A stretch of DNA of 64,000 nucleotides from Bradyrhizobium sp. 1 (GCF_023073315.1 NZ_JADPJH010000018.1:431524-495523); one strand, 5' to 3'. Counted from the stretch's first letter, positions 37,522 through 47,784 are shown. Program-made: numbers and translations. Notes: generated by a model from the letters alone, not told the origin.

Positions 37522-38583
37522 TCAGTTGATCAACCGCGCCGCGACCGGCGGCAGGAACCGGCTATCGAAAATATCGGCCGCCGCAGGCCTCTTGCGGAAT
37601 TTGAAGTCCTGCGCGATCTGGTCGATCGCGCGCTCCAGGCGCGCCGGGTCGATGCCGCCGAGGCCGCTGCGTTTGACCTCGTCGGTCAGGATGTTGTCGA
37701 CGAGCACGGTGCGCAGGCGCTCCAGCTCGAGATCGCGGTCGCCATCGTCGATGCGGCTTGCGGCTTCGTCTGCCGCCCGCGCCGGCTCTTTGACTGTCGC
37801 GTTGATGCCGGCGATCAGCGCGCGGACGAATCCCTTCACCGCTTCCGGCTTGGCCGCGGCGAACGCGGGATTGGCTACCACGGCAAAGCCATAGGCTTCG
37901 CAGCCATAATCGGCATAGCGCAGCACGACGAGATCGCTGCCGGGCACGCCGCGGTCGCGCAGGTTCACCGCGGAGAGATAGCTGAAGCCGGCGACGGCAT
38001 CGACTTGCCCTGCGGACAGGATCGGCTCGCGGACCGCGGCGCTGATCTTGTGGAATTTTATGCGGGAGGCGTTGATGCCGTTCTGCTGGGCCAGCGCCGG
38101 CCACAGCCGCATCGACAGATCGCTGTCGGCAACGCCGACCGTCTTGCCGTCGAGATCGGGCAGCAGGTGGATGCCGCGGCTTCTGCGCGCGACGATTGCG
38201 TAGGGCGCGCGGTTGAACAGCACGAACACCGCCTTGACCGGCGCAGCTTCGTCCTTGTCGCGAAAACGAATCAGCTCGTTGATGTCGACGAGCGCAAGCT
38301 CGCTGTCGCCCTTGGCAACACGTGCGAGCGCTTCCGGCGATCCGGCCGCGCTGTTGAATGACACGTTGAGGCGCTCGGTGCCGAAGCTGCCGTCCTTCGC
38401 GGCAAGGAAGAATGGCGCCATGCTCGCATCAATCGGGCGGTCGAAGGTGAAGTGGATCGCGGCGGAGGGCGCGGCGGTCTCGGCCGCTGCGGCATCGCGC
38501 GAAGTCAACGCGGCAAGCGCGATTGCGAGGACCAGCAGGAGGGCCAGCAGGCCGCGAAGTACGATCGTTCTGAGTCCTGACAT
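37522..38583 (-). CDS. Orphan ABC substrate-binding protein, NitT/TauT (SsuA/THI5-like) type
   Basis: 353 residues from ATG 38583. A hydrophobic leader (IVLRGLLALLLVLAIALAAL) is followed by HFTFDRPIDASMAPFFLAAK and LALVDINELIRFRDKDEAAP, the pattern of NMT1/THI5-like binding domains for sulfonates, nitrate or pyrimidine precursors. LDGKTVGVADSDLSMRLWPA is the hinge region. No permease or ATPase gene is adjacent, so it either borrows a transporter or acts as a sensor. The ligand is unknown. Confidence 0.85.
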   Translation of the reverse strand: MSGLRTIVLRGLLALLLVLAIALAALTSRDAAAAETAAPSAAIHFTFDRPIDASMAPFFLAAKDGSFGTERLNVSFNSAAGSPEALARVAKGDSELALVDINELIRFRDKDEAAPVKAVFVLFNRAPYAIVARRSRGIHLLPDLDGKTVGVADSDLSMRLWPALAQQNGINASRIKFHKISAAVREPILSAGQVDAVAGFSYLSAVNLRDRGVPGSDLVVLRYADYGCEAYGFAVVANPAFAAAKPEAVKGFVRALIAGINATVKEPARAADEAASRIDDGDRDLELERLRTVLVDNILTDEVKRSGLGGIDPARLERAIDQIAQDFKFRKRPAAADIFDSRFLPPVAARLIN

Positions 38584-38810
38584 CGGTGGCGCCGGTCCCG
38601 CATTGCTGTGGTTTCGTGACGCTCGCAGCGCCGGCCGGCAGCGAACCTGCGCGCGCCAATATGAACGGCGGATGAGCAGCGGTTGCGGCATGATCACGCA
38701 ACCCCGTTCAGCTTCTGTTGGGGTTGGGGAACCCAACATGCGATGCGGGTGTTTGAAAGACATGAGCCTGTCGTCAACCACCAATCGAGGTCCCAAGGAG
38801 GGTCCAGGAC

Positions 38811-39182
38811 ATGTTTGACAGATCTTCGAAGTTTGCCGGCCGCAAGACCGTTCTCGCCACCGCCGCGGTGCTGGCGCTGACCGCGGTCGCTCCGACGGCC
38901 TCCCACGCCGGCGGCCGCCACTGGCATGGCGGTGGTGGCGGCGCAGCTGCTGCCGCGGCCTTTGCCGGCATCATCGGCACTGGCCTTGCGATCGCCGCGA
39001 CCCGCAACGCCTACGCCTATGATGACGGTCCCTATTATGGCCGTCCTACCTATTACAGCGGCCCGACCTACTATGGTGGCGGCCCCTATTACGGTCCGGG
39101 CCCGAATTACGAGTATCATCGCTTTGGCGGCACGGCCCCGTCCGAGGCCTGCGGCCAAGGCTACATGACCAACTGCTACTAG
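38811..39182 (+). CDS. Secreted Gly/Tyr-rich protein
   Basis: 123 residues with an AAGGAGG ribosome site. The leader RKTVLATAAVLALTAVAPTA ends at SHAGG. Then come a glycine/alanine segment that could insert in a membrane (GGGGGAAAAAAFAGIIGTGL) and a Tyr-Gly repeat region (YYGRPTYYSGPTYYGGGPYY). Two cysteines close the protein (ACGQGYMTNCY). It resembles the 3721-4026 protein in style but not in sequence. Role unknown; surface or envelope location inferred. Ends at a terminator. Confidence 0.75.
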   Translation: MFDRSSKFAGRKTVLATAAVLALTAVAPTASHAGGRHWHGGGGGAAAAAAFAGIIGTGLAIAATRNAYAYDDGPYYGRPTYYSGPTYYGGGPYYGPGPNYEYHRFGGTAPSEACGQGYMTNCY

Positions 39183-39210
39183 CTTCGGCTAGCAAGTCTT
39201 GACCATAACC

Positions 39211-39242
39211 GGCCGTCGCGCTTGCCGCGGCGGCCTGTTTTT
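39211..39242 (+). terminator. Rho-independent terminator
   Basis: GGCCGTCGCG (39211-39220) pairs with CGCGGCGGCC (39226-39235) including one G-U pair, loop CTTGC, followed by TGTTTTTG. It is 29 bases past the stop of the Gly/Tyr-rich gene. Confidence 0.85.
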
Positions 39243-39299
39243 GCTCTTGCTGCCGCACGTTAACGCGCTCGCCATTGGTTTGGAGTAGTTTTCAGCACC

Positions 39300-39704
39300 A
39301 TGAGTGATTCGCTTGAGCGGCTATATCTGGCTGTGCTCGCGGCCAGAGACCTTGATCCGGCAACATCGCGTACCGCCCGGTTGTTTCAGCGTGGGCCATC
39401 CAAAATGGCGAAAAAGCTGGCTGAAGAGGCCATCGAAGTCGTCATCGACGCGGTCAACGGCGATAGCCAAGCGGTGATCCGGGAGAGCGCCGACCTTCTC
39501 TATAATCTCACCGTGCTCTGGGCCTCGGCCGGCGTGCGTCCCGAGGACGTCTGGCGCGAGATGGCGCGGCGTGAGGACATGCTCGGAATTGCCGAGAAGC
39601 TGCCGAAGTCTTCGATGAAGCTGCCCAAAGTTGCGTCACCGCGCGTCGCCGCGAGGCGGCCAATTGTCGCGATCGAGGGCCGCGTGGCGCGCAAACGCCA
39701 CTAG
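39300..39704 (+). CDS. HisE-like phosphoribosyl-ATP diphosphatase (stand-alone paralog)
   Basis: 134 residues. The MazG-type helical core is readable: SKMAKKLAEEAIEVVIDAVN, then RESADLLYNLTVLWASAGV, with the Glu and Asp metal ligands of the EExx(12-28)ExxD pattern in AEEAIEV and ESADLL. HisE converts PR-ATP to PR-AMP in histidine synthesis. No other his gene is close, and the last 30 residues form a basic tail (RVAARRPIVAIEGRVARKRH), so it may be a second copy or a house-cleaning pyrophosphatase. Confidence 0.8.
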   Translation: MSDSLERLYLAVLAARDLDPATSRTARLFQRGPSKMAKKLAEEAIEVVIDAVNGDSQAVIRESADLLYNLTVLWASAGVRPEDVWREMARREDMLGIAEKLPKSSMKLPKVASPRVAARRPIVAIEGRVARKRH

Positions 39705-39771
39705 AAACGTCACAGAACGCTCAAAAACTCGCGATGGACAAATCCGTCCCATGGTGCTTCATCGCGGCGCC

Positions 39772-40353
39772 ATGCTGAAACGTATCTACGATTGGTGCAT
39801 CGACGCCGCTCACAAGCCCTACGCGCTCTGGATCCTGGGTGCCGTGGCTTTCGCAGAAAGCTCTTTCTTTCCCGTCCCCCCGGACGTGATGCTGATCCCG
39901 ATGTCACTGGCGCGCCCGCAGCGCGCCTGGCTCTATGCAATGGTCTGTACCGTCACATCGGTGCTCGGCGGCCTCCTGGGCTACGCCATCGGCGCGCTGC
40001 TGTTTGACTCGGTCGGCCACTGGCTGATCCAGGTCTATGGCCTCGGCGACAAGGTCGATGCCTTCCGCGCCTCCTATGCGGAGTGGGGCGCGGTGATCAT
40101 CCTGCTCAAGGGCCTGACGCCGATCCCCTACAAGCTCGTCACCATTACCTCGGGCTTTGCCGGCTACAATCTCGTCCTGTTCATCCTGTGCTCAATCGTT
40201 GCGCGCGGCGGACGTTTCTTCATCGTCGCGATCCTGCTCAATCGTTATGGCGACTGGATCCGCGTCCGGATGGAGAAGCACCTCGGCCTCGTGGTGGCGG
40301 TCGGTGCCGCCGTGCTGGTGCTTGGCTTCGTCGTCGCAATCAAGTTGATCTAG
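39772..40353 (+). CDS. YqaA/DedA (VTT-domain) family membrane protein
   Basis: 193 residues from ATG 39772; ATG 39751 is also in frame. It has about five hydrophobic segments, with the family landmarks AVAFAESSFFPVPPDVMLIP, VLGGLLGYAIGALLFD and KGLTPIPYKLVTITSGFAG, the last two carrying the Gly and Pro residues of the re-entrant loops. Family members help move lipid carriers or maintain membrane energetics; for this one no substrate is known. It follows the HisE-like gene by 67 bases on the same strand. Confidence 0.88.
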   Translation: MLKRIYDWCIDAAHKPYALWILGAVAFAESSFFPVPPDVMLIPMSLARPQRAWLYAMVCTVTSVLGGLLGYAIGALLFDSVGHWLIQVYGLGDKVDAFRASYAEWGAVIILLKGLTPIPYKLVTITSGFAGYNLVLFILCSIVARGGRFFIVAILLNRYGDWIRVRMEKHLGLVVAVGAAVLVLGFVVAIKLI

Positions 40354-40401
40354 GGCGCGCGGCGCTTTGCCGCTGCGCCGGCTTCGGCTACGGTTGCCGT
40401 C

Positions 40402-40938
40402 ATGATGGTTCAATCCGGCAATCCGGCGATGCGGCTGGGGACGCTGATTTTCGCGACGATCTCGCTCCTGCTCGGTGCTGGCGGGACCGGATGGCCGCAA
40501 TCCGCGCCGCCAACGCTCGGCTTGCAGGAGCAGGGGCCGCAGGCGGCGCCACCGCCCTCGACGCCCGCTCCTTCGGCGGCGGCGCGCGAGGACAGTCCCG
40601 GGCTGATCAACGAAATGGGCAAGCTGTTCGACAAGCTGCCCTCGATCCTGCCGCCGATCAAAAGCCCCAGCGAGACCATGAACGACCTGTCGCGGCTGGC
40701 CAAGCCCGCCAGCATGGCCTCGGGCCGCGTGGCCTGTCCGGTCTCGTCCAACGGTGCTCCCGACTGCAAGCAAGCCGCCGACCAGCTCTGCCAGAGCAAG
40801 GGCTATAAGGAAGGCAAGAGCCTGAACGCCGACTCTGCCGAGAAATGCTCGGCCAAGGTTTTGATTCCGGGCAGGCAACGTAAGCCCGACGACTGCCGCA
40901 CCGACACTTTCGTGACCAGCGCGCTGTGCCAGAACTGA
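40402..40938 (+). CDS. Secreted Pro-rich protein with C-terminal cysteine domain, unknown function
   Basis: 178 residues; MRLGTLIFATISLLLGAGGT (from the internal ATG 40429) forms the leader. A Pro/Ala linker (GPQAAPPPSTPAPSAAA) leads to a C-terminal module with six cysteines (RVACPVSS, DCKQAADQLCQ, EKCSAKV, DDCRTDTF, ALCQN). Three disulfides in the periplasm seem likely. The AADQLCQSKGYKEGKSL phrase recurs in rhizobial secreted proteins of unknown role. It precedes aspA by 36 bases. Confidence 0.75.
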   Translation: MMVQSGNPAMRLGTLIFATISLLLGAGGTGWPQSAPPTLGLQEQGPQAAPPPSTPAPSAAAREDSPGLINEMGKLFDKLPSILPPIKSPSETMNDLSRLAKPASMASGRVACPVSSNGAPDCKQAADQLCQSKGYKEGKSLNADSAEKCSAKVLIPGRQRKPDDCRTDTFVTSALCQN

Positions 40939-40974
40939 CGTGATGGCCTGCGCGCGAGCAACCAAGGAGCGCCT

Positions 40975-42375
<1,401 letters not shown>

Positions 42376-42391
42376 GCGCTGCTCTCTCCAC

Positions 42392-42434
42392 CCGTCATTC
42401 CGGGGCGACGCGTAGCGTCGAGCTCGGAATGACA
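42392..42434. repeat. Extragenic palindrome (CCGTCATTCC type)
   Basis: GTCATTCCG at the left and CGGAATGAC at the right pair, with an inner GACGC/GCGTC stem (GGCGACGCGTAGCGTCG). It lies 17 bases after the aspA stop and shares its ends with the element at 25369. Confidence 0.85.
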
Positions 42435-42573
42435 GAGGAAGGAATTCCGCTGCTTGGAATTGCGGTGACGGCATCCGCCGCGGCGGCAAAACGCAATACT
42501 TGACAGTGGAAAGATTGCCTTGTTGGTATGGCTCCCAACTTCAGTTTGACCGCCTACAGAGGATCGCTCCGCA

Positions 42574-43542
42574 ATGTCCATGCCTGCCTTGTTCAAAGGG
42601 CGCCTGTCGATCCCCGTGATCGGCTCGCCGCTCTTCATCATCTCGGTGCCCGATCTCGTGATCGCGCAGTGCAAGGCGGGTGTGGTCGGCTCGTTTCCGT
42701 CGTTGAACGCGCGGCCGCCGGAGCTGCTTGACGAGTGGCTGGCGCGGATCACCGAAGAGCTCGCGGCCTATGACCGCGCGCATCCCGACAAGCCGTCGGC
42801 GCCGTTCGCGGTCAACCAGATCGTGCACAAGTCGAACAACCGGCTCGACCACGACATGCAGCTTTGCGCCAAGTACAAGGTACCGATGGTGATCTCCTCG
42901 CTCGGCGCGCGCGAGGAGCTGAATCAGGCGGTGCATGGCTGGGGTGGCATCGTCTTCCACGACGTGATCAATCAGAAGTTTGCGCACAAGGCGATCGAGA
43001 AGGGGGCCGACGGCCTGATCCTCGTCGCCGCTGGTGCAGGCGGCCATGCCGGCACCATCTCGCCGCTCGCCTTCGTCGCAGAAACGCGAAAATGGTTTGA
43101 CGGCCCGATCGCGCTGTCGGGCGCCATTGGCAACGGCAAGGCGATCCGGGCTGCGCGCATTCTCGGCGCCGACTTCGCCTATATCGGCTCGGCTTTCATC
43201 GCGACGAAGGAAGCCAATGCTGTCGAGACGTACAAGGAGATGATCGCGGGCTCGACGGCCGACGACATCGTCTATTCCAATCTCTTCACTGGCGTGCACG
43301 GCAATTATCTGAAGCCGTCGATCCTCGCCGCCGGCATGGATCCGGAAAATCTGCCGACCTCCGACCCGTCCAAGATGAACTTCGGCACCGATGCCTCCGG
43401 CGAGCGCGCCAAGCCGAAGGCCTGGAAGGAAATCTGGGGCTCCGGCCAGGGTATCGGCAGCGTCGAGGGAATCGTGCCCGCCGCCGAGATGATCGCGCGC
43501 TTCAAGAAGGAATACGACGAGGCGATCGATCCGCCGTTGTGA
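42574..43542 (+). CDS. NAD(P)H-dependent flavin oxidoreductase / nitronate monooxygenase family (copy 1)
   Basis: 322 residues. TIM-barrel FMN enzyme of the 2-nitropropane dioxygenase family: GRLSIPVIGSPLFIISVPDL at the start, GADGLILVAAGAGGHAGTIS for phosphate binding, and IALSGAIGNGKAIRAARILG with DFAYIGSAFIATKEA for the second half. Members oxidise propionate 3-nitronate or act as enoyl/quinone reductases. The start of the following thioesterase overlaps its stop (TGATG), so the pair is co-translated. A close paralog is at 46340. Confidence 0.9.
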   Translation: MSMPALFKGRLSIPVIGSPLFIISVPDLVIAQCKAGVVGSFPSLNARPPELLDEWLARITEELAAYDRAHPDKPSAPFAVNQIVHKSNNRLDHDMQLCAKYKVPMVISSLGAREELNQAVHGWGGIVFHDVINQKFAHKAIEKGADGLILVAAGAGGHAGTISPLAFVAETRKWFDGPIALSGAIGNGKAIRAARILGADFAYIGSAFIATKEANAVETYKEMIAGSTADDIVYSNLFTGVHGNYLKPSILAAGMDPENLPTSDPSKMNFGTDASGERAKPKAWKEIWGSGQGIGSVEGIVPAAEMIARFKKEYDEAIDPPL

Positions 43543-44327
43543 TGGCTCTCGCAATGACCACCATCTATCGCGTCGACGGCAACAGCGTCGTCACCAGCCC
43601 TGATGCCGCCGGCCCCTGGGACCGGCGCATGCAGCACGGCTCGGCGCCAGCATCGCTGGTGACGTGGGCGGCCGAGCGGATTCCGACGCCCGTGCCGATG
43701 AACATCGCGCGCGTCACCATCGACCTGATGCGTCCGGTGCCGGTGGCGCCGCTCACGATTGAGAGCAAGGTCCTGCGCGAGGGCCGGAAGATCCAGCTCT
43801 GTGAAATCAAGCTGCTCGCCGACGGCGTGCAGGTCGTCGGCGCGACCGTGCTCAAGATCAAGGCTCAGGCGCTGCCGCTGCCGGATGACGTCAAGGAATT
43901 GCCGGTTACGTTGCCGTCGCCCGAGGATTCACTGGTCGAGGACGGCCACGCCGCCACCAGTCCGTTCGTGCGATCGGTCTCGATGCGCGCCGCACGCGGC
44001 CGCTTTGGCCGGGCAGGCGCCGGTGCGATCTGGTTTCGCGTCGACCATCCCTTGATCGAGGGCGAAGCGATCTCGCAGGCCATGCGCGCAGTCGTCGCCG
44101 CCGACTTCTCCAACGGCACCGCCTCGACGCTCGACTTCCGTGCCTGGACCTACATCAACGCCGACCTCACCGTGAATTTTTCGCGTCAGCCAGTCGGCGA
44201 GTGGATTTTGCTCGACGGCGAATCCTGGATCGGCCCCGACGGTGCGGGCCTCGCGATGTCACGGCTGGCCGATCGGCGAGGATACTTCGGCCGCGCGGTT
44301 CAGAGCCTGGTGATCGAGAAGCGGTGA
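43542..44327 (+). CDS. Acyl-CoA thioesterase-like double-hotdog protein
   Basis: 261 residues from ATG 43542, which overlaps the preceding stop. The protein has two hotdog-like halves: NIARVTIDLMRPVPVAPLTI and FRAWTYINADLTVNFSRQPV, the latter with the Asp/Asn and Gln-equivalent positions of TesB-type acyl-CoA thioesterases. LLDGESWIGPDGAGLAMSRL is the conserved end. It probably hydrolyses a CoA thioester made by the ligase or oxidoreductase of this cluster. Cytoplasmic; substrate unknown. Confidence 0.82.
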   Translation: MALAMTTIYRVDGNSVVTSPDAAGPWDRRMQHGSAPASLVTWAAERIPTPVPMNIARVTIDLMRPVPVAPLTIESKVLREGRKIQLCEIKLLADGVQVVGATVLKIKAQALPLPDDVKELPVTLPSPEDSLVEDGHAATSPFVRSVSMRAARGRFGRAGAGAIWFRVDHPLIEGEAISQAMRAVVAADFSNGTASTLDFRAWTYINADLTVNFSRQPVGEWILLDGESWIGPDGAGLAMSRLADRRGYFGRAVQSLVIEKR

Positions 44328-44432
44328 GCGTGGTGGCAAGCGCCGTGATTGCGCCTTGGATCGATTGAACGGCAGGCTTCCGCCGCCGCGGAAGGGATGC
44401 AAGGTCGTGTTCGACCAGGGCATCCTGCCAGT

Positions 44433-44531
44433 TCAAATTCCGTAGAAGATCTTGATCTCCCACAGCACCACGATAATGGCCGTGATCAACGTGACCGCGG
44501 CGACTGCACTTTCCAGGGAAGCGACTCTCAT
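44433..44531 (-). CDS. Small membrane peptide, 32 residues
   Basis: A short frame on the minus strand: ATG 44531, stop TGA at 44435-44433, with a strong GGAG six bases before the ATG. Residues 10-24 (VAAVTLITAIIVVLW) form a single transmembrane helix, preceded by a short polar start (MRVASLES) and followed by EIKIFYGI. The well-placed ribosome site and compact hydrophobic design support it as real; conservation must decide. It lies in the gap between the convergent thioesterase and acyl-CoA ligase genes. Confidence 0.55.
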   Translation of the reverse strand: MRVASLESAVAAVTLITAIIVVLWEIKIFYGI

Positions 44532-44563
44532 TTCTTACTCCGCTTCCCAGCCCCATCAGCGGT

Positions 44564-46231
44564 CTAGTTGATTCCCCGATTCGCCTGCAATCGCGCGAGC
44601 ATCGCGGGCCTGCACTCCGTTGCGCGCTGTGGTGCCGGGGCCACAACCGAACCGTAAAATCCCGGGGGGCACCCCACCATCCGGTCCCGCCCGCTCCAAA
44701 AACTCGCGCGCAGCACCTTCTTGTCGACCTTGCCGACGCCGGTCATCGGCAGCTGCTTGACGAACTGGATCTGCTTCGGCGCATGGGCCGAGCCTTTTCG
44801 CATCCTCACCAGATTGATCAGCTCGTCCGGATCGGGCTTGGCCCCCTCGCGTGGCACAACGACCGCGGTGACGGCTTCGCCCCATTTCTCGTCGGGAATG
44901 CCGACGACGGCGACCATCGCCACATCCGAGTGCTGCGACAGCACGTCCTCGACCTCGCGCGGAAAGATGTTGAAGCCGCCGGTGACGATCATGTCCTTCT
45001 TGCGATCGAGGATGAACATGTAACCGCGCTCGTCCTTGCGCGCGATGTCGCCGGTGTGGACCCAGCCGTTCTTCAGCGTCTCGGCCGTGATGTCGGGCCG
45101 CTTCCAGTATTCCGCCATCACGTGCGGGGCGCGCACGCAGATCTCACCGGCTTCGCCCGTCTTCACCTCCTGGTCGTGGTCGTCGAGAATTTTGACCTCG
45201 CAAGCCGCGATCGGGAAGCCGCAGGACAGGAACAGCTCCGGTGTTTTGGGATCGTGATCTTTCTTGCGCAGCACCGAGACCGGATAGCATTCGGTCTGGC
45301 CGTAGAGCTGTGAGAACACCGGCCCGATCCGTTCGATGCCCTCGACGAGCCGGCTCGGCGACATCGCCGACGCCCCGTAGAGCACGAGCTCCAGCGAGGA
45401 CAGGTCGGTTTTGCTCAGTGCGGGATGATCGAGCAGCACGTAGATCATGGTCGGCACGAACAGCGTGAAGTTGATGCGCTCGCGCGCGATCGTCGCCAGC
45501 ACGGCCTCGGGATCGAAACCCCTGAGCATGTGCACGGTGCCGCCGCGCATCAGGGTCGGCAGCACCTTCGTGCCGGCGACATGGCTGATCGGGGCGACGG
45601 CGAGAAATCGCGCGGCGTCAGGAATCTCGAAGTCGGCGAGGATCGCGGCGGCGGCGCCGGCATTTTCGCGATGATAGCGCAGCGCCCCCTTGGATTTGCC
45701 GGTCGTGCCGCCGGTGTAGTTCAGCGTGGAGAGATCGTCAGCGCCGGCGAGGCACAGCGGGCTGGCGTGGCCCTCGATCTCAATGGCCTGCAACAGATCG
45801 ACGCCATAGTCGGCCGGTCCCATGGTGAAGACCGCTTTGAGCATGCTCGCCTTGGCGGCGAGCTCGCCGCCGCGATCGCGGAAGGTGGCGGCATCGACCA
45901 CCAGCATTTCGGCTTCGGAATCCTCGAGCTGGAAGAGCTGGTCTGCCTGCGATCCCAGTGGATGCAGCCAGGTGACGCAGAACCTCGACAATTGCGCGGC
46001 GACACCGGCGCACCAGGTGTCGGCGCGATTGGCGGTGAGGAAGGCGACGCGCGCGCCGGGCTGCAATCCAAGCCTTGTGAACACGCCCTGGATGCGTCCG
46101 ATCAGGTCGATGGTGCCCTGATAGCTCAGCGATCCGCCGGGCCAGGCGAAGGCCGTGCGGCCGGGATAGCGCGACAGCGCCCGTAGCGCCTGCGCGCAAG
46201 TCGGGGACGATGCGTGGAGCGGATCGGACAT
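44564..46231 (-). CDS. AMP-dependent acyl-CoA ligase (class I adenylate-forming)
   Basis: 555 residues from ATG 46231 (the longer frame has no similarity). Motifs: NYTGGTTGKSKGALRYHREN, LYGQTECYP, HTGDIARKDERGY, LDRKKDMIVTGGFNIFPRE, and the C-terminal lysine in MTGVGKVDKKVLRA. After that comes a 35-residue extension (GCPPGFYGSVVAPAP) not usual for the family. It activates an unidentified carboxylate. It is divergent from the second nitronate-monooxygenase gene across 108 bases. Confidence 0.9.
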   Translation of the reverse strand: MSDPLHASSPTCAQALRALSRYPGRTAFAWPGGSLSYQGTIDLIGRIQGVFTRLGLQPGARVAFLTANRADTWCAGVAAQLSRFCVTWLHPLGSQADQLFQLEDSEAEMLVVDAATFRDRGGELAAKASMLKAVFTMGPADYGVDLLQAIEIEGHASPLCLAGADDLSTLNYTGGTTGKSKGALRYHRENAGAAAAILADFEIPDAARFLAVAPISHVAGTKVLPTLMRGGTVHMLRGFDPEAVLATIARERINFTLFVPTMIYVLLDHPALSKTDLSSLELVLYGASAMSPSRLVEGIERIGPVFSQLYGQTECYPVSVLRKKDHDPKTPELFLSCGFPIAACEVKILDDHDQEVKTGEAGEICVRAPHVMAEYWKRPDITAETLKNGWVHTGDIARKDERGYMFILDRKKDMIVTGGFNIFPREVEDVLSQHSDVAMVAVVGIPDEKWGEAVTAVVVPREGAKPDPDELINLVRMRKGSAHAPKQIQFVKQLPMTGVGKVDKKVLRASFWSGRDRMVGCPPGFYGSVVAPAPQRATECRPAMLARLQANRGIN

Positions 46232-46339
46232 ATGTTTCCTCGTTGCTTTGTCACCGGCTTCTGGCGTGCCAATGTTTGCCCCGACGCTAGCACAGGGACT
46301 GCGGGATGGAACGACAAAGCCCGATCGAGGGAGGCACGC

Positions 46340-47329
46340 GTGACGACAGATCGACTGCAAATTTTTCGTGATCGTCTCGCGCTGCCGCTGATCGCTGCAC
46401 CGATGTTTCTGGTGTCGGGCGTCGAGCTCATGGTCGCGGCCTGCCGAAGCGGCGTGATCGGCAGCTTCCCCACAGCGAATTGCCGCAGCACGGAACAGCT
46501 CGATGCATGGCTCACCGAAATCGAAACGCGGCTGCGGCAGCATGAAGATCGACCTAGCCGCAAGGCCGCGCCGCTCTGCCCGAACCTGATCGTGCATCGC
46601 TCAAACGTTCGGCTGGAGCAGGATCTCGCGGTGCTGCTGCGGCACAAGCCCGAGATCGTCATCACCTCGGTCGGCTCGCCGGCGGCAGTGTTGAAGCCGC
46701 TGCATGATGCCGGTGCGCTGGTGCTGGCGGACGTCGCCTCGATCCGCCACGCCGAGCGCGCCGCGGAAGCCGGTGCCGATGGGCTCGTGCTGCTCACCGC
46801 AGGCGCCGGTGGGCAGACCGGCTGGCTCAACCCGTTCGCTTTCGTCCGCGCGGTGCGCGCGTTCTACGACGGCATCATCGTGCTCGCGGGCGGCATCAGC
46901 GATGGCCGCGCGCTGCGTGCGGCCGAAGTGCTCGGCTGCGATCTCGGCTATATGGGCACAAAGTTCATCGCGACGCGCGAGAGCATGGCGGACGACCGTT
47001 ACAAACGGATGCTGGTCGAGAGCAGCGCCGACGACATTTTGCTGACCACCGCGTTCACGGGGCTTCAGACCAGCATGCTGAGACCGTCGATCGTCGCGGC
47101 GGGGCTCGATCCCGACGATCTGCCGGCGCGCGGGGCCATCGACATCGCCAAGGATATCGACGTCGCCGCGCGCGAGAGCCGGCCCAAACGCTGGCGCGAT
47201 ATCTGGAGCGGCGGGCATTCGACATCGGGCGTCACCGATGTGCTTGGGGTGGAGGGTCTCGTTGCCCGGACGGCCGCCGAGTACCGTGAGGCGCGCGGGG
47301 GGAGCGCTCTGCGCCCTCAGCACGGTTAA
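46340..47329 (+). CDS. NAD(P)H-dependent flavin oxidoreductase / nitronate monooxygenase family (copy 2)
   Basis: 329 residues from GTG 46340 with GGGAGG upstream. Same architecture as copy 1: LALPLIAAPMFLVSGVELMV, GADGLVLLTAGAGGQTGWLN, GIIVLAGGISDGRALRAAEVL and LGYMGTKFIATRES. HAGTIS of copy 1 is QTGWLN here, so the active-site neighbourhood differs. The two copies flank the thioesterase, peptide and ligase genes. It has an Arg-rich linker (DEDRPSRKAAP in spirit) around residue 75 absent from copy 1. Confidence 0.9.
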   Translation: MTTDRLQIFRDRLALPLIAAPMFLVSGVELMVAACRSGVIGSFPTANCRSTEQLDAWLTEIETRLRQHEDRPSRKAAPLCPNLIVHRSNVRLEQDLAVLLRHKPEIVITSVGSPAAVLKPLHDAGALVLADVASIRHAERAAEAGADGLVLLTAGAGGQTGWLNPFAFVRAVRAFYDGIIVLAGGISDGRALRAAEVLGCDLGYMGTKFIATRESMADDRYKRMLVESSADDILLTTAFTGLQTSMLRPSIVAAGLDPDDLPARGAIDIAKDIDVAARESRPKRWRDIWSGGHSTSGVTDVLGVEGLVARTAAEYREARGGSALRPQHG

Positions 47330-47428
47330 TCCCGCATAGCTCCACGACCCCTCACTTAACGGCAGATTAACCAACCCCAGCCAAGAATCCCCCTCACGGC
47401 CGCCAATACGGACCGAGAGGGACAGGCG

Positions 47429-47677
47429 ATGGACTTCGATTTTCTCAACAGCAAGACAGCCGCGACGCTGGACGAAATCCGCGTCCGCGTGGCTCATGCG
47501 CTGGCCCGGCATCCGCTGTGCCGCAACGTGCGTTTTGACATCCTCAGCGTCCCCCGCACCCGCCGGGGTGGCAACTGGACGGTGACGCTGCAATCGGTCG
47601 AGACGCGCGCGGTCTGGGAGGCTTCCGAGATCGTCGCAGACATCCAGGACGCCTACGATCTGGCGGCAGCCGCCTGA
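47429..47677 (+). CDS. Small protein of unknown function
   Basis: 82 residues, cytoplasmic by composition, with GAGAGGGACAGGCG upstream. The fold is probably alpha-beta: a helix (TLDEIRVRVAHALARHPLCR), a strand pair (VRFDILSVPRTRRGGNWTVT) and a closing helix (EASEIVADIQDAYDLAAAA). No family was recognised. It stands alone between the flavin enzyme and the exported protein. Confidence 0.65.
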   Translation: MDFDFLNSKTAATLDEIRVRVAHALARHPLCRNVRFDILSVPRTRRGGNWTVTLQSVETRAVWEASEIVADIQDAYDLAAAA

Positions 47678-47784
47678 TTCTGCTGGAGTTTCTGGCGCTG
47701 TCGCCGCAGTCCGCGCGATTGCCGCCGCGGTGGCACGGTTAAGCCTTATTTACCGCCCAGTTTCCGGGCAGTGATCACCTGGAC

